Assembly: GCF_039541915.1 (NCBI RefSeq)
Contig: NZ_BAABHD010000073.1
Coordinates: forward strand, 9,675 to 73,674
Direction of reading: 5' to 3'
Length of the DNA: 64,000 nt
DNA from: Nibrella saemangeumensis
GTDB lineage: Bacteria > Bacteroidota > Bacteroidia > Cytophagales > Spirosomataceae
The notes beneath the pieces are model-generated. The model was not told where the DNA came from and searched no databases. It was given only the letters and a program-made list of their open reading frames with translations. Both the position numbers and the translations under genes were made by a program. Below are positions 1-9,200 of this stretch, in pieces. The stretch's first letter is position 1, and every line of letters begins with the position of its first letter.

Positions 1-44
1 ACCAGCAGGCCATCGAATCGCTGTTGAGCTTTATTGCCAACTAA
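1..44 (+). CDS. C-terminal tail of an upstream gene, cut by the window start
   Basis: An open frame reads from the left edge to a TAA at 42-44 and ends in QQAIESLLSFIAN. Only 13 to 14 codons are visible, so the product cannot be named. The frame is plausible because the adjacent gene is on the opposite strand and ends at 117, which leaves room for a convergent pair. It could be a chance open frame. Confidence 0.35.
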   Translation, partial: QQAIESLLSFIAN

Positions 45-116
45 CGGTAGCAGGCCAAAACCGGCTGTGCGATCCTGTGATGCTTTCGCTTACTTCCTGA
101 TTATTTAGGATGACCG

Positions 117-1532
117 TTAGTTTTCCTTCGTCAGCACCCTTTCCCGACCGTTCCGGAGTAAACGCATCTGGCTTTGGGCGGCATCGAATGTGATTACGAT
201 TCCCGCCGATTCAATTTTAAACGTATCCTGTGTCGTCGGTTCGAGCGGAATCGCGGATTGCCCGGTCATCTGAACGAAAAGTCTGGTATCGTCACGGGTG
301 ACCGTAAATTTTACGGGTGCGCCGGGGCTGGAATACACGCCGACATATTGTTCCAGCACTTCCGGGCTAATCCTGATTGATTCGAACGTAGGAATGGTAA
401 AGGGTTTGTTGTAGTAGATGTCGAAAATACCGTCCATAATATTGGATACCGGATATACCTTGGCGTTTGTGGCGTAGGCGACGGCCAGCTTTTCTTCCGG
501 CAGGTAAACCAGCCACGACCCAAAGTTGTCGATCCCACCGGTGTGCCCATAGAACGTTTTGCCGTTGTAGGTAAAGGGTTCCATGGCAAACTTGTTCTGC
601 TTCATCTGGCTCAGACTTTCCTGCGTAATTATCTTTCCATCGAACAGGGCCCGGATGAAACTGGCCAGGTCGTTGGGCGTTGAAATCAGGAACCCCGACC
701 CAAAGAGAAGACTTATATGGGTTTCAGGCTGCTGTTCCCAGTCGCGGCCGTATTTATAGGAGAAACTTTCATCGCGATCCAGATCAATAGGTCCGGTCCC
801 GGGGTAGGTATCCTTTAACCCGATCCGGGAAGTGATCCTTTCCTGTAGGGCTAGCTCGTAGGATTTACCGGTCACTTTTTCGACGATCATGCCCAGCACC
901 ACATAGCCGGAATTACTGTAGGCATACCGTTCGTCGGGCGCAAAGTCAGGCGTGCTTTTCGCGATTATGGCGAGCAGCTCATTCTTTGAGATTGGCCTGA
1001 ACCGACTGGCCCGAAACGCCGGAATATTCATTACATCCTGAATACCGCTACGGTGCGCCAGGATATGCGCAATCGTGATTCTGTTGGCGTTCGGAATCTG
1101 CGGGAAGAAGCTGTTCAGGGTATCGGTCAACTTCATTTTTCCTTCTTCCACAAGCTGCAGGATCATGGCGGCCGTGAACATCTTGGTGACAGAGCCGACC
1201 CGGAATCGGGTTGCGGAGGTCAACGGTTTCTTTGCCGTTCCGTTGATGTGGCTGTAACCGATGGCGCGGGTGTAAAGAATGGTCCCGTCTTTGGCAATGG
1301 TCAGGCTCCCCATCGCTTTGTTCCTGTCGGCGAGCCGGTCAAAAAACTGGTCAAGTTTTGCTTTATCCAGCGGCTGGGTATAGCCCGTCGCAGAGAGCGC
1401 CGATAACAGGACAATGGTAAGGAATAGTGCTGATGCTTTGATTAAACCGCGAAGGTGTCTGGCCGAAACTTCGTTGTGAGTTGATAGTGTCTTCATCGCT
1501 TCTGGTGATTTGTGGTTTGATAATTGTGCCAT
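117..1532 (-). CDS. Serine beta-lactamase-like hydrolase (PF00144 family), exported
   Basis: This 471-residue protein has the three signatures of the class C beta-lactamase/DD-peptidase fold. They are the nucleophile motif SVTK (Ser114, Lys117), the YSN motif (Tyr205 to Asn207) and HTG at 330-332, which replaces the usual KTG. A hydrophobic segment at about 35-50 acts as a signal peptide or anchor, so the enzyme should work in the periplasm or at the membrane. An in-frame Met at codon 13 is an alternative start at 1496. The C-terminal 100 residues form a beta-rich extension common in this family. Family members include esterases, D-aminopeptidases and transpeptidase-like proteins, so antibiotic hydrolysis cannot be assumed. 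The upstream region carries an inverted repeat shared with the next operon (1586-1602), which suggests common control. Confidence 0.88.
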   Translation of the reverse strand: MAQLSNHKSPEAMKTLSTHNEVSARHLRGLIKASALFLTIVLLSALSATGYTQPLDKAKLDQFFDRLADRNKAMGSLTIAKDGTILYTRAIGYSHINGTAKKPLTSATRFRVGSVTKMFTAAMILQLVEEGKMKLTDTLNSFFPQIPNANRITIAHILAHRSGIQDVMNIPAFRASRFRPISKNELLAIIAKSTPDFAPDERYAYSNSGYVVLGMIVEKVTGKSYELALQERITSRIGLKDTYPGTGPIDLDRDESFSYKYGRDWEQQPETHISLLFGSGFLISTPNDLASFIRALFDGKIITQESLSQMKQNKFAMEPFTYNGKTFYGHTGGIDNFGSWLVYLPEEKLAVAYATNAKVYPVSNIMDGIFDIYYNKPFTIPTFESIRISPEVLEQYVGVYSSPGAPVKFTVTRDDTRLFVQMTGQSAIPLEPTTQDTFKIESAGIVITFDAAQSQMRLLRNGRERVLTKEN

Positions 1533-1585
1533 TAGGCTGCCTGCCGGTTATAGTGGGCAGCATATGTAATTTGTAAATAAAAAGA

Positions 1586-1602
1586 ACTTTGTTTTACAAA
1601 GT
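1586..1602. promoter_or_regulatory. Operator-like inverted repeat ACTTTG-N5-CAAAGT before the serine hydrolase gene
   Basis: Two perfect 6-bp arms, ACTTTG and CAAAGT, are separated by TTTTA. The site lies 54 bp upstream of the start of the leftward serine hydrolase gene. On that strand it overlaps a sequence resembling the Bacteroidota -7 box (TTACTTTG). The same 17-bp architecture, with an identical 5-bp spacer length, occurs at 2596-2612. The likely binder is the winged-helix regulator encoded next door; this is inference. Confidence 0.55.
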
Positions 1603-1667
1603 AAATAGATAAAAAAATGGGAGCTTGCTGAGTTTGCGTGAACAGGTTTCTGCTTCTGTAATCATCA

Positions 1668-1967
1668 TTATTTCTGGGAGTTGATTAGTTGTTCGAGTGC
1701 TTTAAGATGATCCTCAAACGCTATTTTTCCTTCATTGGTCATGAAGTAGGTTGTATTCGGTTTTCGGCCGACAAATGATTTAGCTACCCCGATAACCAAT
1801 TCTTTTTCCAACCCTTTAAGGTGGCTTGCCAGATTTCCATCTGTCACAGCAAGATATTCCTTGAGTGAATTAAAATCGAGCTTGTCATTAACAGCCAGCG
1901 CCGACATGATGCCGAGCCGGATTCTGCTTTCAAACGCTTTGTGTAATCCATCGATTGCTATTTTCAC
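1668..1967 (-). CDS. Winged-helix transcriptional regulator (MarR/ArsR-like, HTH_34 type)
   Basis: This is a 99-residue DNA-binding protein. I chose a GTG start at 1967 because it overlaps the TGA of the upstream gene (GTGA), a typical translational coupling. A longer in-frame reading to 2036 would only add residues read through the neighbour. The sequence runs FESRIRLGIMSAL, then a helix-turn-helix (LKEYLAVTDGNLASHLKGLE), then a wing with GRKPNTTYFMT. This is the pattern of the small regulators that accompany a membrane protein in Bacteroidota. It is co-transcribed with the membrane protein at 1964-2587. The operator pair at 1586 and 2596 suggests autoregulation plus control of the serine hydrolase. 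Confidence 0.85.
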   Translation of the reverse strand: MKIAIDGLHKAFESRIRLGIMSALAVNDKLDFNSLKEYLAVTDGNLASHLKGLEKELVIGVAKSFVGRKPNTTYFMTNEGKIAFEDHLKALEQLINSQK

Positions 1968-2587
1968 GTTTCGTACCGGTAATGCATATAAATGCCATAA
2001 ACAATATGGATGATTCCAAATCCTAAAGCCCAGCATAACAATCCATACTCCACATAGTATGTGCTAATCAAGCCCAACCCGATCTGAATAAGCCCTAAAC
2101 TTTGCACTTCCCTGTAGGTGAAGTTGCCGGCATTAAACAAGGCCAGGCCGTAGAATAACAGCGTAACCGGGGCCAGCAGTCCTACCAACCCTTTGGCAAT
2201 CAGGATGAGCGCCAGGAGTCCACCAACAATAAGTGGGACCGCCATATTGATCAGAAGCCGTTTCGTAATGGCATTCCAAAGTTTTTCACCTCGTTTGGCG
2301 GCTTTCCTGACGGAAAGGAAGACGGCCGTACCGATAGCCAGTAGCAGTACGATGGTGGCTAATAAAATTATGTTCCCTAAGCCGGCAGCTAAACCTGCTG
2401 AAGGGAGACTGTAAATGATTTTATCCGGATTAAACGAAAGAAATGTATAAGCAACATAGGCTCCCGCCAGGGCATACAGGCCCGCCATGATACCTGCCCA
2501 ACCGGAGAGAGACAAAAATTTGGAAGATCGCTCCATCATGGAACGTATCTCGGCTATATCCCGAATATAGTCTTTATTTTCTTTCAT
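1964..2587 (-). CDS. Multi-pass inner-membrane protein, partner of the winged-helix regulator
   Basis: The protein has 207 residues. A short soluble N-terminus (MKENKDYIRDIAEIRSMME) is followed by about six hydrophobic segments, starting with the region around WAGIMAGLYALAGAYVAYTF. It has no recognised catalytic motif. It overlaps the downstream regulator gene by 4 bp and is transcribed first. The ATG lies only 9 bp from the inverted repeat at 2596-2612, so the transcript has a very short leader. In Bacteroidota such membrane proteins often sit beside a small winged-helix regulator, but their function is not established. I can support membrane location and operon membership, not a role. Confidence 0.8.
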   Translation of the reverse strand: MKENKDYIRDIAEIRSMMERSSKFLSLSGWAGIMAGLYALAGAYVAYTFLSFNPDKIIYSLPSAGLAAGLGNIILLATIVLLLAIGTAVFLSVRKAAKRGEKLWNAITKRLLINMAVPLIVGGLLALILIAKGLVGLLAPVTLLFYGLALFNAGNFTYREVQSLGLIQIGLGLISTYYVEYGLLCWALGFGIIHIVYGIYMHYRYET

Positions 2588-2595
2588 TTAAAAGT

Positions 2596-2614
2596 ACTTT
2601 GCGTTTCAAAGTTA
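2596..2614 (-). promoter_or_regulatory. Promoter -7 box overlapped by an ACTTTG-N5-CAAAGT operator
   Basis: Positions 2596-2612 read ACTTTG, CGTTT, CAAAGT. On the minus strand the right arm forms TAACTTTG (2607-2614), a perfect match to the Bacteroidota -7 consensus TAnnTTTG. A repressor on the inverted repeat would occlude this promoter directly. It pairs with the site at 1586-1602. Confidence 0.55.
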
Positions 2615-2659
2615 ATCATAGCCTTGTATTACACAAGCTCAGGCAGAGAATTTTAATAC

Positions 2660-4063
2660 TTACCTGGTGGCTACCGGCATGGGGTAATTCTTACCGGCAT
2701 CGTCCAGCACCAGCACCCAGTCCTGCCCGTAACCGCTGGTAGGTGGGGTAAAGGTTTGCCGGCCCTGATTCGGGTAGGTGGCCAGTGCTTTGGCTTCGCC
2801 TTTACGCGGGTCAAACCAATGGGCATTGATCTGGCTACCGGTCAACTTCCCCATCTCAACCGAAAACGGCTTGCCGGTCGCGGAATAAATAAACGCGTAG
2901 TCTTTGCCGCGGGTAGCCTGAATGCGTTCTGCCGGGTTCATGTTGTTTTCCACAATCAAGGTCTGATCCGGAACGCGATCCAGCAGCGGGCGCGATTCCA
3001 GCAGACGGCGAACATGCTTCATCTGGTTCGCACCCGGCAGATCCAGCGCGTCGTACCAGTAGAAATGAGGGCCATTGACGGCCTCCCGGTTAGGTCCGTA
3101 CATCTGCCAGATATCGTGGCAGCCGTAGGTATGCCCGTGTGCGCCTGCGAACAGATCGAGGTAGGCATACTTGCGCACATCATAAGCGTTGGAGGTACCC
3201 AGGTCTTTTGCGTTAAAGCAGACGGGGTGGTCTTCGTAAATCGGTTCGGCGTCCATAACCGGCTTAACCGGCGTTCGCTGGTACACGGCGGCAATGCGGT
3301 CGTAAACGGGTATATCACGGCAGTGACCGTTTTGAAACATATTGAAGTCGAGCCACTGGTCATTGTGGAACCACTGCGACGAGCCGCCGTACGGAACATT
3401 GCCGGTAGGCTGGGGATGAAAGCTGAGCAGCGCTTTGTCGTGTCCGCCAACTCCTTCGACTACCCCCTCGGCCATGGCCCGCCACACGGCCACATCACCA
3501 TCGTTGCGCGGGTTGCGGTCGCCCCCCATAATCCAGATGATGTTGGACCGGTTCCGGTACCGGTTGCCGATCCATTTACCATAGGCGCGGGCGTTGGTGG
3601 TATTGAAGATTTCCGGGCCTTTACCCCAGGTCGATTTGAATAGCTTATCGCCCCAGGTGGGCAGCAGGCCCACCGCAATGCCGTATTCAGCCGCTTTGTC
3701 AACTATATAATCAACATGCTTAAAATAGGCTTCATTCGGTTTGGTGGGGTCGTTGTTCAGCAGCGGCTTGTCGCCATTGGCATTGGGGGAATCAAGTCCG
3801 TCGAGTTCCGCCAGCGCCACGGCCTGAACAACCGTGAATCCCTGTTCGGCGCGTTTTTTCAGGTAACGGTCGGCTTCGTCGCGGTTAAGCCGGTGGAACA
3901 GTTCCCAGGCCGTATCGCCCAGCCAGAAAAAGGCGGTACCGTCCTGATGAACCAGGTACCGCTGGTTGTCCGACACGCGCAGGCGTCCGTGGGAGAAGGG
4001 AGTCTGGGCCAGCGTCCATCCGCAGGTGGCGAACAGGCCGGCCGTGATCAGCCATTTTTTCAT
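2660..4063 (-). CDS. Exported GH140-like glycoside hydrolase (DUF4038/apiosidase-like)
   Basis: This is a 467-residue secreted enzyme with a clear signal peptide (cleavage likely after TLAQ, residue 20). The N-terminal part matches the apiosidase-like (beta/alpha)8 barrel family PF13204, with FFWLGDTAWELFHRL and NIIWIMGGDRNPR as characteristic blocks. The last 90 residues, from about PDQTLIVEN, fit the putative collagen-binding domain (PF12904) that usually follows it. GH140 enzymes studied in gut Bacteroides cleave apiose linkages of rhamnogalacturonan II. The substrate here is not proven, because the wider DUF4038 family is diverse. No other polysaccharide-degrading gene is adjacent, so it appears to be a single gene, divergent from the AlbA_2 gene at 4293. 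Confidence 0.85.
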   Translation of the reverse strand: MKKWLITAGLFATCGWTLAQTPFSHGRLRVSDNQRYLVHQDGTAFFWLGDTAWELFHRLNRDEADRYLKKRAEQGFTVVQAVALAELDGLDSPNANGDKPLLNNDPTKPNEAYFKHVDYIVDKAAEYGIAVGLLPTWGDKLFKSTWGKGPEIFNTTNARAYGKWIGNRYRNRSNIIWIMGGDRNPRNDGDVAVWRAMAEGVVEGVGGHDKALLSFHPQPTGNVPYGGSSQWFHNDQWLDFNMFQNGHCRDIPVYDRIAAVYQRTPVKPVMDAEPIYEDHPVCFNAKDLGTSNAYDVRKYAYLDLFAGAHGHTYGCHDIWQMYGPNREAVNGPHFYWYDALDLPGANQMKHVRRLLESRPLLDRVPDQTLIVENNMNPAERIQATRGKDYAFIYSATGKPFSVEMGKLTGSQINAHWFDPRKGEAKALATYPNQGRQTFTPPTSGYGQDWVLVLDDAGKNYPMPVATR

Positions 4064-4292
4064 AGGAAAGGGTCAGGATTACCGGTCAGATCGGTTTTGA
4101 AAAAGCAATTTGCCGCCAAATTAAGATATTTGCAATGATACCTGCCATTTTTGCCCGTCGTACCAGATCGCTGCTTTACCGGTCGCTACCCATTGCCTGC
4201 CTGGTTTTGGGTGGCGGTGACCATGGCCCGGTTTTGTTACGTTACCGAACGGTCGGGGATAACCAACGCCGGGTAGTTGTCGTTATCTGTGT

Positions 4293-4916
4293 ATGAAAAG
4301 CAGCCTAAACGATCTGATTGCGCAGGGGGAAGGTGTCCGCCTTGAATTTAAAAGTTCGATATCCACGGCTGCCCGCATTGCCCGGACGCTGGCGGCCTTC
4401 GCCAATACCGCCGGCGGTACCCTGCTAATCGGGATTGGCGATGACGGACGCGTAACGGGTGTTGAATCAGAATACCGGGAAATGCAGAAGATCGAAAAGG
4501 CCACCGATTTTCATGTTGACCCTGCCCTCCTGGTGAGTTATGAAAAACTCGCTGTGGAAGGAAAGCATATTTTGGTGATTGAAGTAGCTGAAAGCACCGA
4601 CAAACCGCATTACGCCATTGATGAGCAGGGGAATCGAACCATTTATGTACGGTCCCGTGATAAATCGGTGCCGACCAGCAAGCTGATTTTGTCGCCGGCG
4701 CTTACCGACACGCAATTGCTACAGTCGCCAATGGTCCGGACGCTGCTGCAGTTTTTGCGGAAAAACGATACCATTACGGCCGCAAAACTGGCCCAACTGG
4801 TCAATATATCTGACAGCCGGGCCAACAAGCTACTGCGTCAGCTAGCCGAACAGGGGCTATTGCTGATGATCGACCGGCCGCGGCCGGTGCGCTATTCGCT
4901 GAAGGTCTCGGAATAA
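4293..4916 (+). CDS. AlbA_2 (Schlafen-type) putative DNA/RNA-binding protein with C-terminal winged helix
   Basis: In this 207-residue protein, residues 8-120 match the AlbA_2 domain (PF04326). The signatures are GEGVRLEFKSS near the N-terminus and the block AFANTAGGTLLIGIGDDG. The C-terminal 65 residues look like a winged helix (LAQLVNISDSRANKLLRQLA), so it may act as a regulator. The start is the ATG at 4293, just after a spacer with no strong ribosome site, as is usual in this phylum. It is a single gene, transcribed away from the glycosidase. AlbA_2 proteins are found in both housekeeping and defence settings; nothing nearby favours defence. Confidence 0.8.
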   Translation: MKSSLNDLIAQGEGVRLEFKSSISTAARIARTLAAFANTAGGTLLIGIGDDGRVTGVESEYREMQKIEKATDFHVDPALLVSYEKLAVEGKHILVIEVAESTDKPHYAIDEQGNRTIYVRSRDKSVPTSKLILSPALTDTQLLQSPMVRTLLQFLRKNDTITAAKLAQLVNISDSRANKLLRQLAEQGLLLMIDRPRPVRYSLKVSE

Positions 4917-4920
4917 TGAA

Positions 4921-5090
4921 GTCAGGATTTGGGATTGGGGATGTCGGATTTGGGATTTAGTGGTCGCCTGGCAAATCCGAACCTCAGGTGGACCAGTCCC
5001 AAATCTCAAATTCCTACTGCAAGACCGGCATGAGGATTAATTTTGCCGGTAATCCAAAATCCGACATCCAAAATTCAACATTCCATTTTA
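4921..5090. repeat. Intergenic inverted repeat built from reiterated words (ggattTGGGATT type)
   Basis: The interval between the AlbA_2 gene and hemF holds variants of a word like GGATTTGGGATT on the left and their complements on the right. An exact 13-bp arm, GGATGTCGGATTT at 4939-4951, is complementary to 5057-5069. The region should fold into a long imperfect hairpin. Similarly designed elements with different words lie at 19169-19243 and 61464-61550. Confidence 0.6.
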
Positions 5091-5091
5091 T

Positions 5092-6003
5092 ATGACACTG
5101 ATTACCCGTATCGACACATCATCAATAACTGACTATTTTCAATCGCTCCAGGACCGGATCTGCGACGCCCTCACGGAAGCCGACGGGCAGGGGACCTTCC
5201 GCGAAGACCTGTGGGAACGGCCCGGTGGCGGGGGAGGGCGCAGCCGCGTTATCCAGGATGGAGCCATAATTGAAAAAGGAGGGGTCATGTTTTCGGCCGT
5301 CCACGGAGAAGCCTCCGAGGCTACCCTGCGCCAGCTCAACCTGACGGTCTCGGCTGAATTTTTTGCGACCGGCGTCTCTATTGTGCTGCACCCGCGCAAC
5401 CCTATGGTGCCCATCATTCACATGAACGTGCGGTATTTTGAGATGAGTACCGGCCATAACTGGTTTGGCGGGGGAATCGATTTGACTCCGCACTACGTGG
5501 TGGAGGCCGATGCCCGCTGGTTTCATCAGCAGCTGAAGGCTGTCTGCGACCGGCATAACCCCGATTACTACCCCAAATTCAAAGCCTGGGCCGATGACTA
5601 TTTCTTTCTGCCCCACCGCAACGAAACCCGGGGCGTAGGGGGCATTTTCTTCGACTACCTGAAACCATCAGCTGAAACGCCAAAAGAAGCTCTGTTTGAT
5701 TTTGTGCAGGGGGTTGGGAATGCGTTTGCGCCAGTCTACACCCACTTTATGCAGCAGAATCGTGACCTGCCCTATGGGGAGGCCGAAAAACACTGGCAAC
5801 TGCTGCGACGGGGTCGCTACGTCGAATTTAACCTGGTCTGGGATAGGGGCACTAAATTCGGGCTGGAGACCAAAGGCCGTACCGAATCCATTCTAATGAG
5901 CATGCCGCCCCAGGCCAACTGGATCTATGATTATATGCCCACCCCTGGCAGCGCTGAAGCGCAAACGCTACAACTGCTGAAAAAAGGAATGGATTGGGTG
6001 TAA
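5092..6003 (+). CDS. hemF: Aerobic coproporphyrinogen III oxidase
   Basis: HemF performs the oxygen-dependent oxidative decarboxylation of coproporphyrinogen III to protoporphyrinogen IX in heme synthesis. The 303-residue length fits the family. Family blocks are clear: WERPGGGGGRSRV near residue 43, HMNVRYFEMS, WFGGGIDLTPHYV, and the C-terminal RRGRYVEFNLVWDRGTKFGL with PPQANWIYDY. The protein lacks a signal peptide and should be cytosolic. No other heme gene is adjacent. The dependence on O2 implies an organism that lives at least partly aerobically. Confidence 0.97.
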   Translation: MTLITRIDTSSITDYFQSLQDRICDALTEADGQGTFREDLWERPGGGGGRSRVIQDGAIIEKGGVMFSAVHGEASEATLRQLNLTVSAEFFATGVSIVLHPRNPMVPIIHMNVRYFEMSTGHNWFGGGIDLTPHYVVEADARWFHQQLKAVCDRHNPDYYPKFKAWADDYFFLPHRNETRGVGGIFFDYLKPSAETPKEALFDFVQGVGNAFAPVYTHFMQQNRDLPYGEAEKHWQLLRRGRYVEFNLVWDRGTKFGLETKGRTESILMSMPPQANWIYDYMPTPGSAEAQTLQLLKKGMDWV

Positions 6004-6282
6004 ACCTGAAAACTTTTATAAAATTTTTACGAAATGTATGTAACCAATGGTGTCGCTATAACTGATTGATTTATAATGACGTATATAGTTATTTATAAAT
6101 GGATAGAAAGATTTATCCCATTATAGTAAGTATAAATAGAACAGGATTGGGTTTTAATTGCATAATTGGTTCGCTTAATTTGGGGTGATTCATGGCGGTC
6201 AGCAAGCAGTTGCAAAGCCGCAGAGAGTTTTCCACTTATTCATTTCCAACCAAAACAGCCGCTTCTCGGCACTCTAACCTCT

Positions 6283-9200
6283 ATGCAAAACCCTTTACGT
6301 TCGCAGCACTGGCTAACAACCAATGCCTTTGGTGTGCGAAATCTCAGGACAACCGGTACTTTACTGCTGCCGGCTATCTTCTGCGTCAGCCTGGCGGTGG
6401 CTGCTCCGGCTCCCGGAACCGCGCCTGTTGAAAATCCTGCTCTGGCTATCGCCGACCGTGATCTGGTCGGTACCGTGAAAGACGAAACCGGCACTGGTCT
6501 GCCGGGCGTGAGTGTCGTGTTGAAGGGTACTACCCGCGGCACGACCACCGATGCTGACGGCCGCTACCGGCTATCGGTTCCGGATGCCGGCGGAACGCTG
6601 ATTTTCTCGTTTGTCGGGTATGCCTCCCAGGAGGTTGTCGTTGGAAACCGGACAGCGGTGGATCTGGTGCTTAAACCGGATAACAAGACGCTGGATGAGA
6701 TTGTCGTTATCGGTTACGGTACCGCCCGCAAAAGTGATTTAACCGGTTCGGTTGCTTCAGTAAAAGCCGATCAGCTGATGGAGCGTCCGGCTCCGTCACT
6801 GGCGCAAAACCTGGCAGGCCGTATGCCTGGCGTGCAGGTAAACACTAACTCAGGTCGTCCGGGTGGCCGTACCACGATTCGCATACGGGGTTTCAGCTCG
6901 ATTAACTCATCGAATAACCCACTGTACGTTGTGGATGGTGTGATGCTGCCGCAGGGTACCCTGAACCAGTTCAGCTCGGCCATCGACTACATTAACCCGA
7001 ACGATATCGTATCGATTGAGGTGCTGAAAGACGCTTCGTCGACGGCGATCTACGGAGCCCGTGGTGCCAACGGCGTTATCCTGGTAACGACCAAGAAAGG
7101 GAAAGCCGGGGAAGGTCAGGTAACTTACAACAGCGACTTCAGCGTCAACACCATTGGACCGAACCGTCCGCGCGTGCTGAACGCCAGAGAATACCTGGAT
7201 ACCGAAATGCTGGCCTGGAAAAACATGGAGAAGTATGACCCCGCCGGCTGGGCCGCTGGTCGCTGGGCGTACCTGGACCCGATTGCCCGCCGGAAAGATT
7301 ACGCTTCCCGCTACCCCGGTGTTTTCGATTCTAACCTGAATCCCCTGCACGATACCGACTGGTTCAAAGAAACGACGCAGAATAAGCTCTCGCAGAACCA
7401 CCAGCTTGGATTCAGCGGTGGCAATGAGCGTACGCAGTATTCGGTGTCACTGGGTTACCGCGACGACCAGGGCCTGATTAAAACGTCGTACATGAAGCGG
7501 TATTCGGGCCGGTTCACCTTTGACGATCAGATCAAGAAGTGGCTGAAAGTAGGCGGTACACTGAGCTACAACAATCAGACGGAAAACCTGGTGGACATCA
7601 ACGACGCCGTTGCCCGTCAGATCGTAGAAGACTTCCCGTTCCTGCCGGTGCGCTACCAGGATGGAACTTATGCTAACAACCGCGACTATCCGTTTGCCGA
7701 AGGTACGATGAGCTCTTACCACCGACTGATGGGTCGTAAGTACATTCTGAATACGCAGACGACGCTGGGTAGTCTTTACTCAAACATCAACCTGGCTAAA
7801 GGCCTGGAGATGCGCACCGTCTTTGGTATTAACGTGCTGACGCAGGAAAATAACGAGTCGCAAACCCGGACCCTGAACATAGGTGGTAACGGAAACGCGG
7901 CTACCCGTAACTATAAGGAAAGCTTCTGGTCGCTGGAAAATTACCTGACCTACAATAAGCAGTTTGCCGACATTCATGCGGTGAACGCTGTTTTGGGTAT
8001 CTCGTGGCAGGAAACAAATGCCTTCAGCATGAGTGCCACTGTAAACAACTTCGCCACCGACTACTTTGGTTTCAACAACCTGGGTGCCGGTGCCACTAAC
8101 CCTCAGGTGGGCTCGGGTGCATCACGGTTTGCCTTCAACTCGTACTTCGGCCGGATCAACTATACCTTGATGGACAAGTACCTGGTTACGTTCACGGGCC
8201 GGGCCGATGGTTCATCGAAGTTTGGTGCCAACCACAAGTTTGCGTTCTTCCCGTCGGCGGCTGTCGCCTGGCGTATTTCGGAAGAACCCTTCCTGAAGAA
8301 CAGTCCGGCAATCTCAAACCTGAAACTGCGGGCCAGCTACGGCTTAACGGGTAACTCCGAAATTCCGCCGTATTCATCCCTGGCCCTGTTAAGCTCCAAC
8401 TATTCTACGGTGTACAACGAGGCCCGCGTAGGTGGAACGGGTATTAGTCGTCTGGCAAACCCGGACCTTCGTTGGGAAAAAACCGCTCAGACAGACATTG
8501 GTCTTGAACTGGGTCTGTTCAACGGTCGGGTCACGCTCGAGGCAGACTACTACTATCGCAAAACGACCGACATGTTGCTTGATGCGCCGGTTCCGCAAAC
8601 CAGCGGCTACGCAACAATCCGTAAGAACATCGGTTCGATGGAAAACAAAGGTGTTGAACTGGGTCTGAATACTGTCAACATAAATTCCGGCCGTTTCCAG
8701 TGGAATACCAGCTTTAATATTTCCCTGAACCGAAATAAGGTGCTGTCGCTGGCTACGCCGTCGGACATCTTCAACGTAGGTGGTCCGAACTTCACCAACC
8801 CAACTAACGTCATTCGCGTAGGCGAGCCGGTGGGTGCTTTCTGGGGCCTTACCCGTCTGGGTGTGTGGAGCGAAGCCGAGCGCGAAGAAGCGGCCAAGTT
8901 CAGAAGCTACCGGAATGGTCTGACCATCCTGCCGGGTGACATCAAGTACCTGGACGTAAACGGCGACTACGCCATTACGGATGCTGACCGGAGTATTATC
9001 GGCAACGGTAGTCCGAAAGGCTGGGGCGCCCTGACCAACACCTTCAAGTTCGGTAATCTGGATGCAACGCTGGAACTTCAGTACATGTACGGCAACGACG
9101 TCATGCTGATGAACCTGCACCCAAGCGAAGACCGTCAGGCGCTGGCCAACAGCTACACCTCGGTGCTGAATGCCTGGACTCCGCAGAACCAGAACACCAT

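Noticed and set aside
117..1532. Calling the serine hydrolase an AmpC resistance gene
   Set aside because: The third motif is HTG rather than KTG and the family includes many esterases and peptidases, so a resistance role is not supported.
2756..3643. Open frame of 295 codons on the plus strand inside the GH140-like gene
   Set aside because: Antisense shadow of a gene with clear signal peptide and domain motifs.
4293..4916. AlbA_2 protein as part of a defence island
   Set aside because: Its neighbours are a glycosidase and hemF; no other defence-type gene is adjacent.
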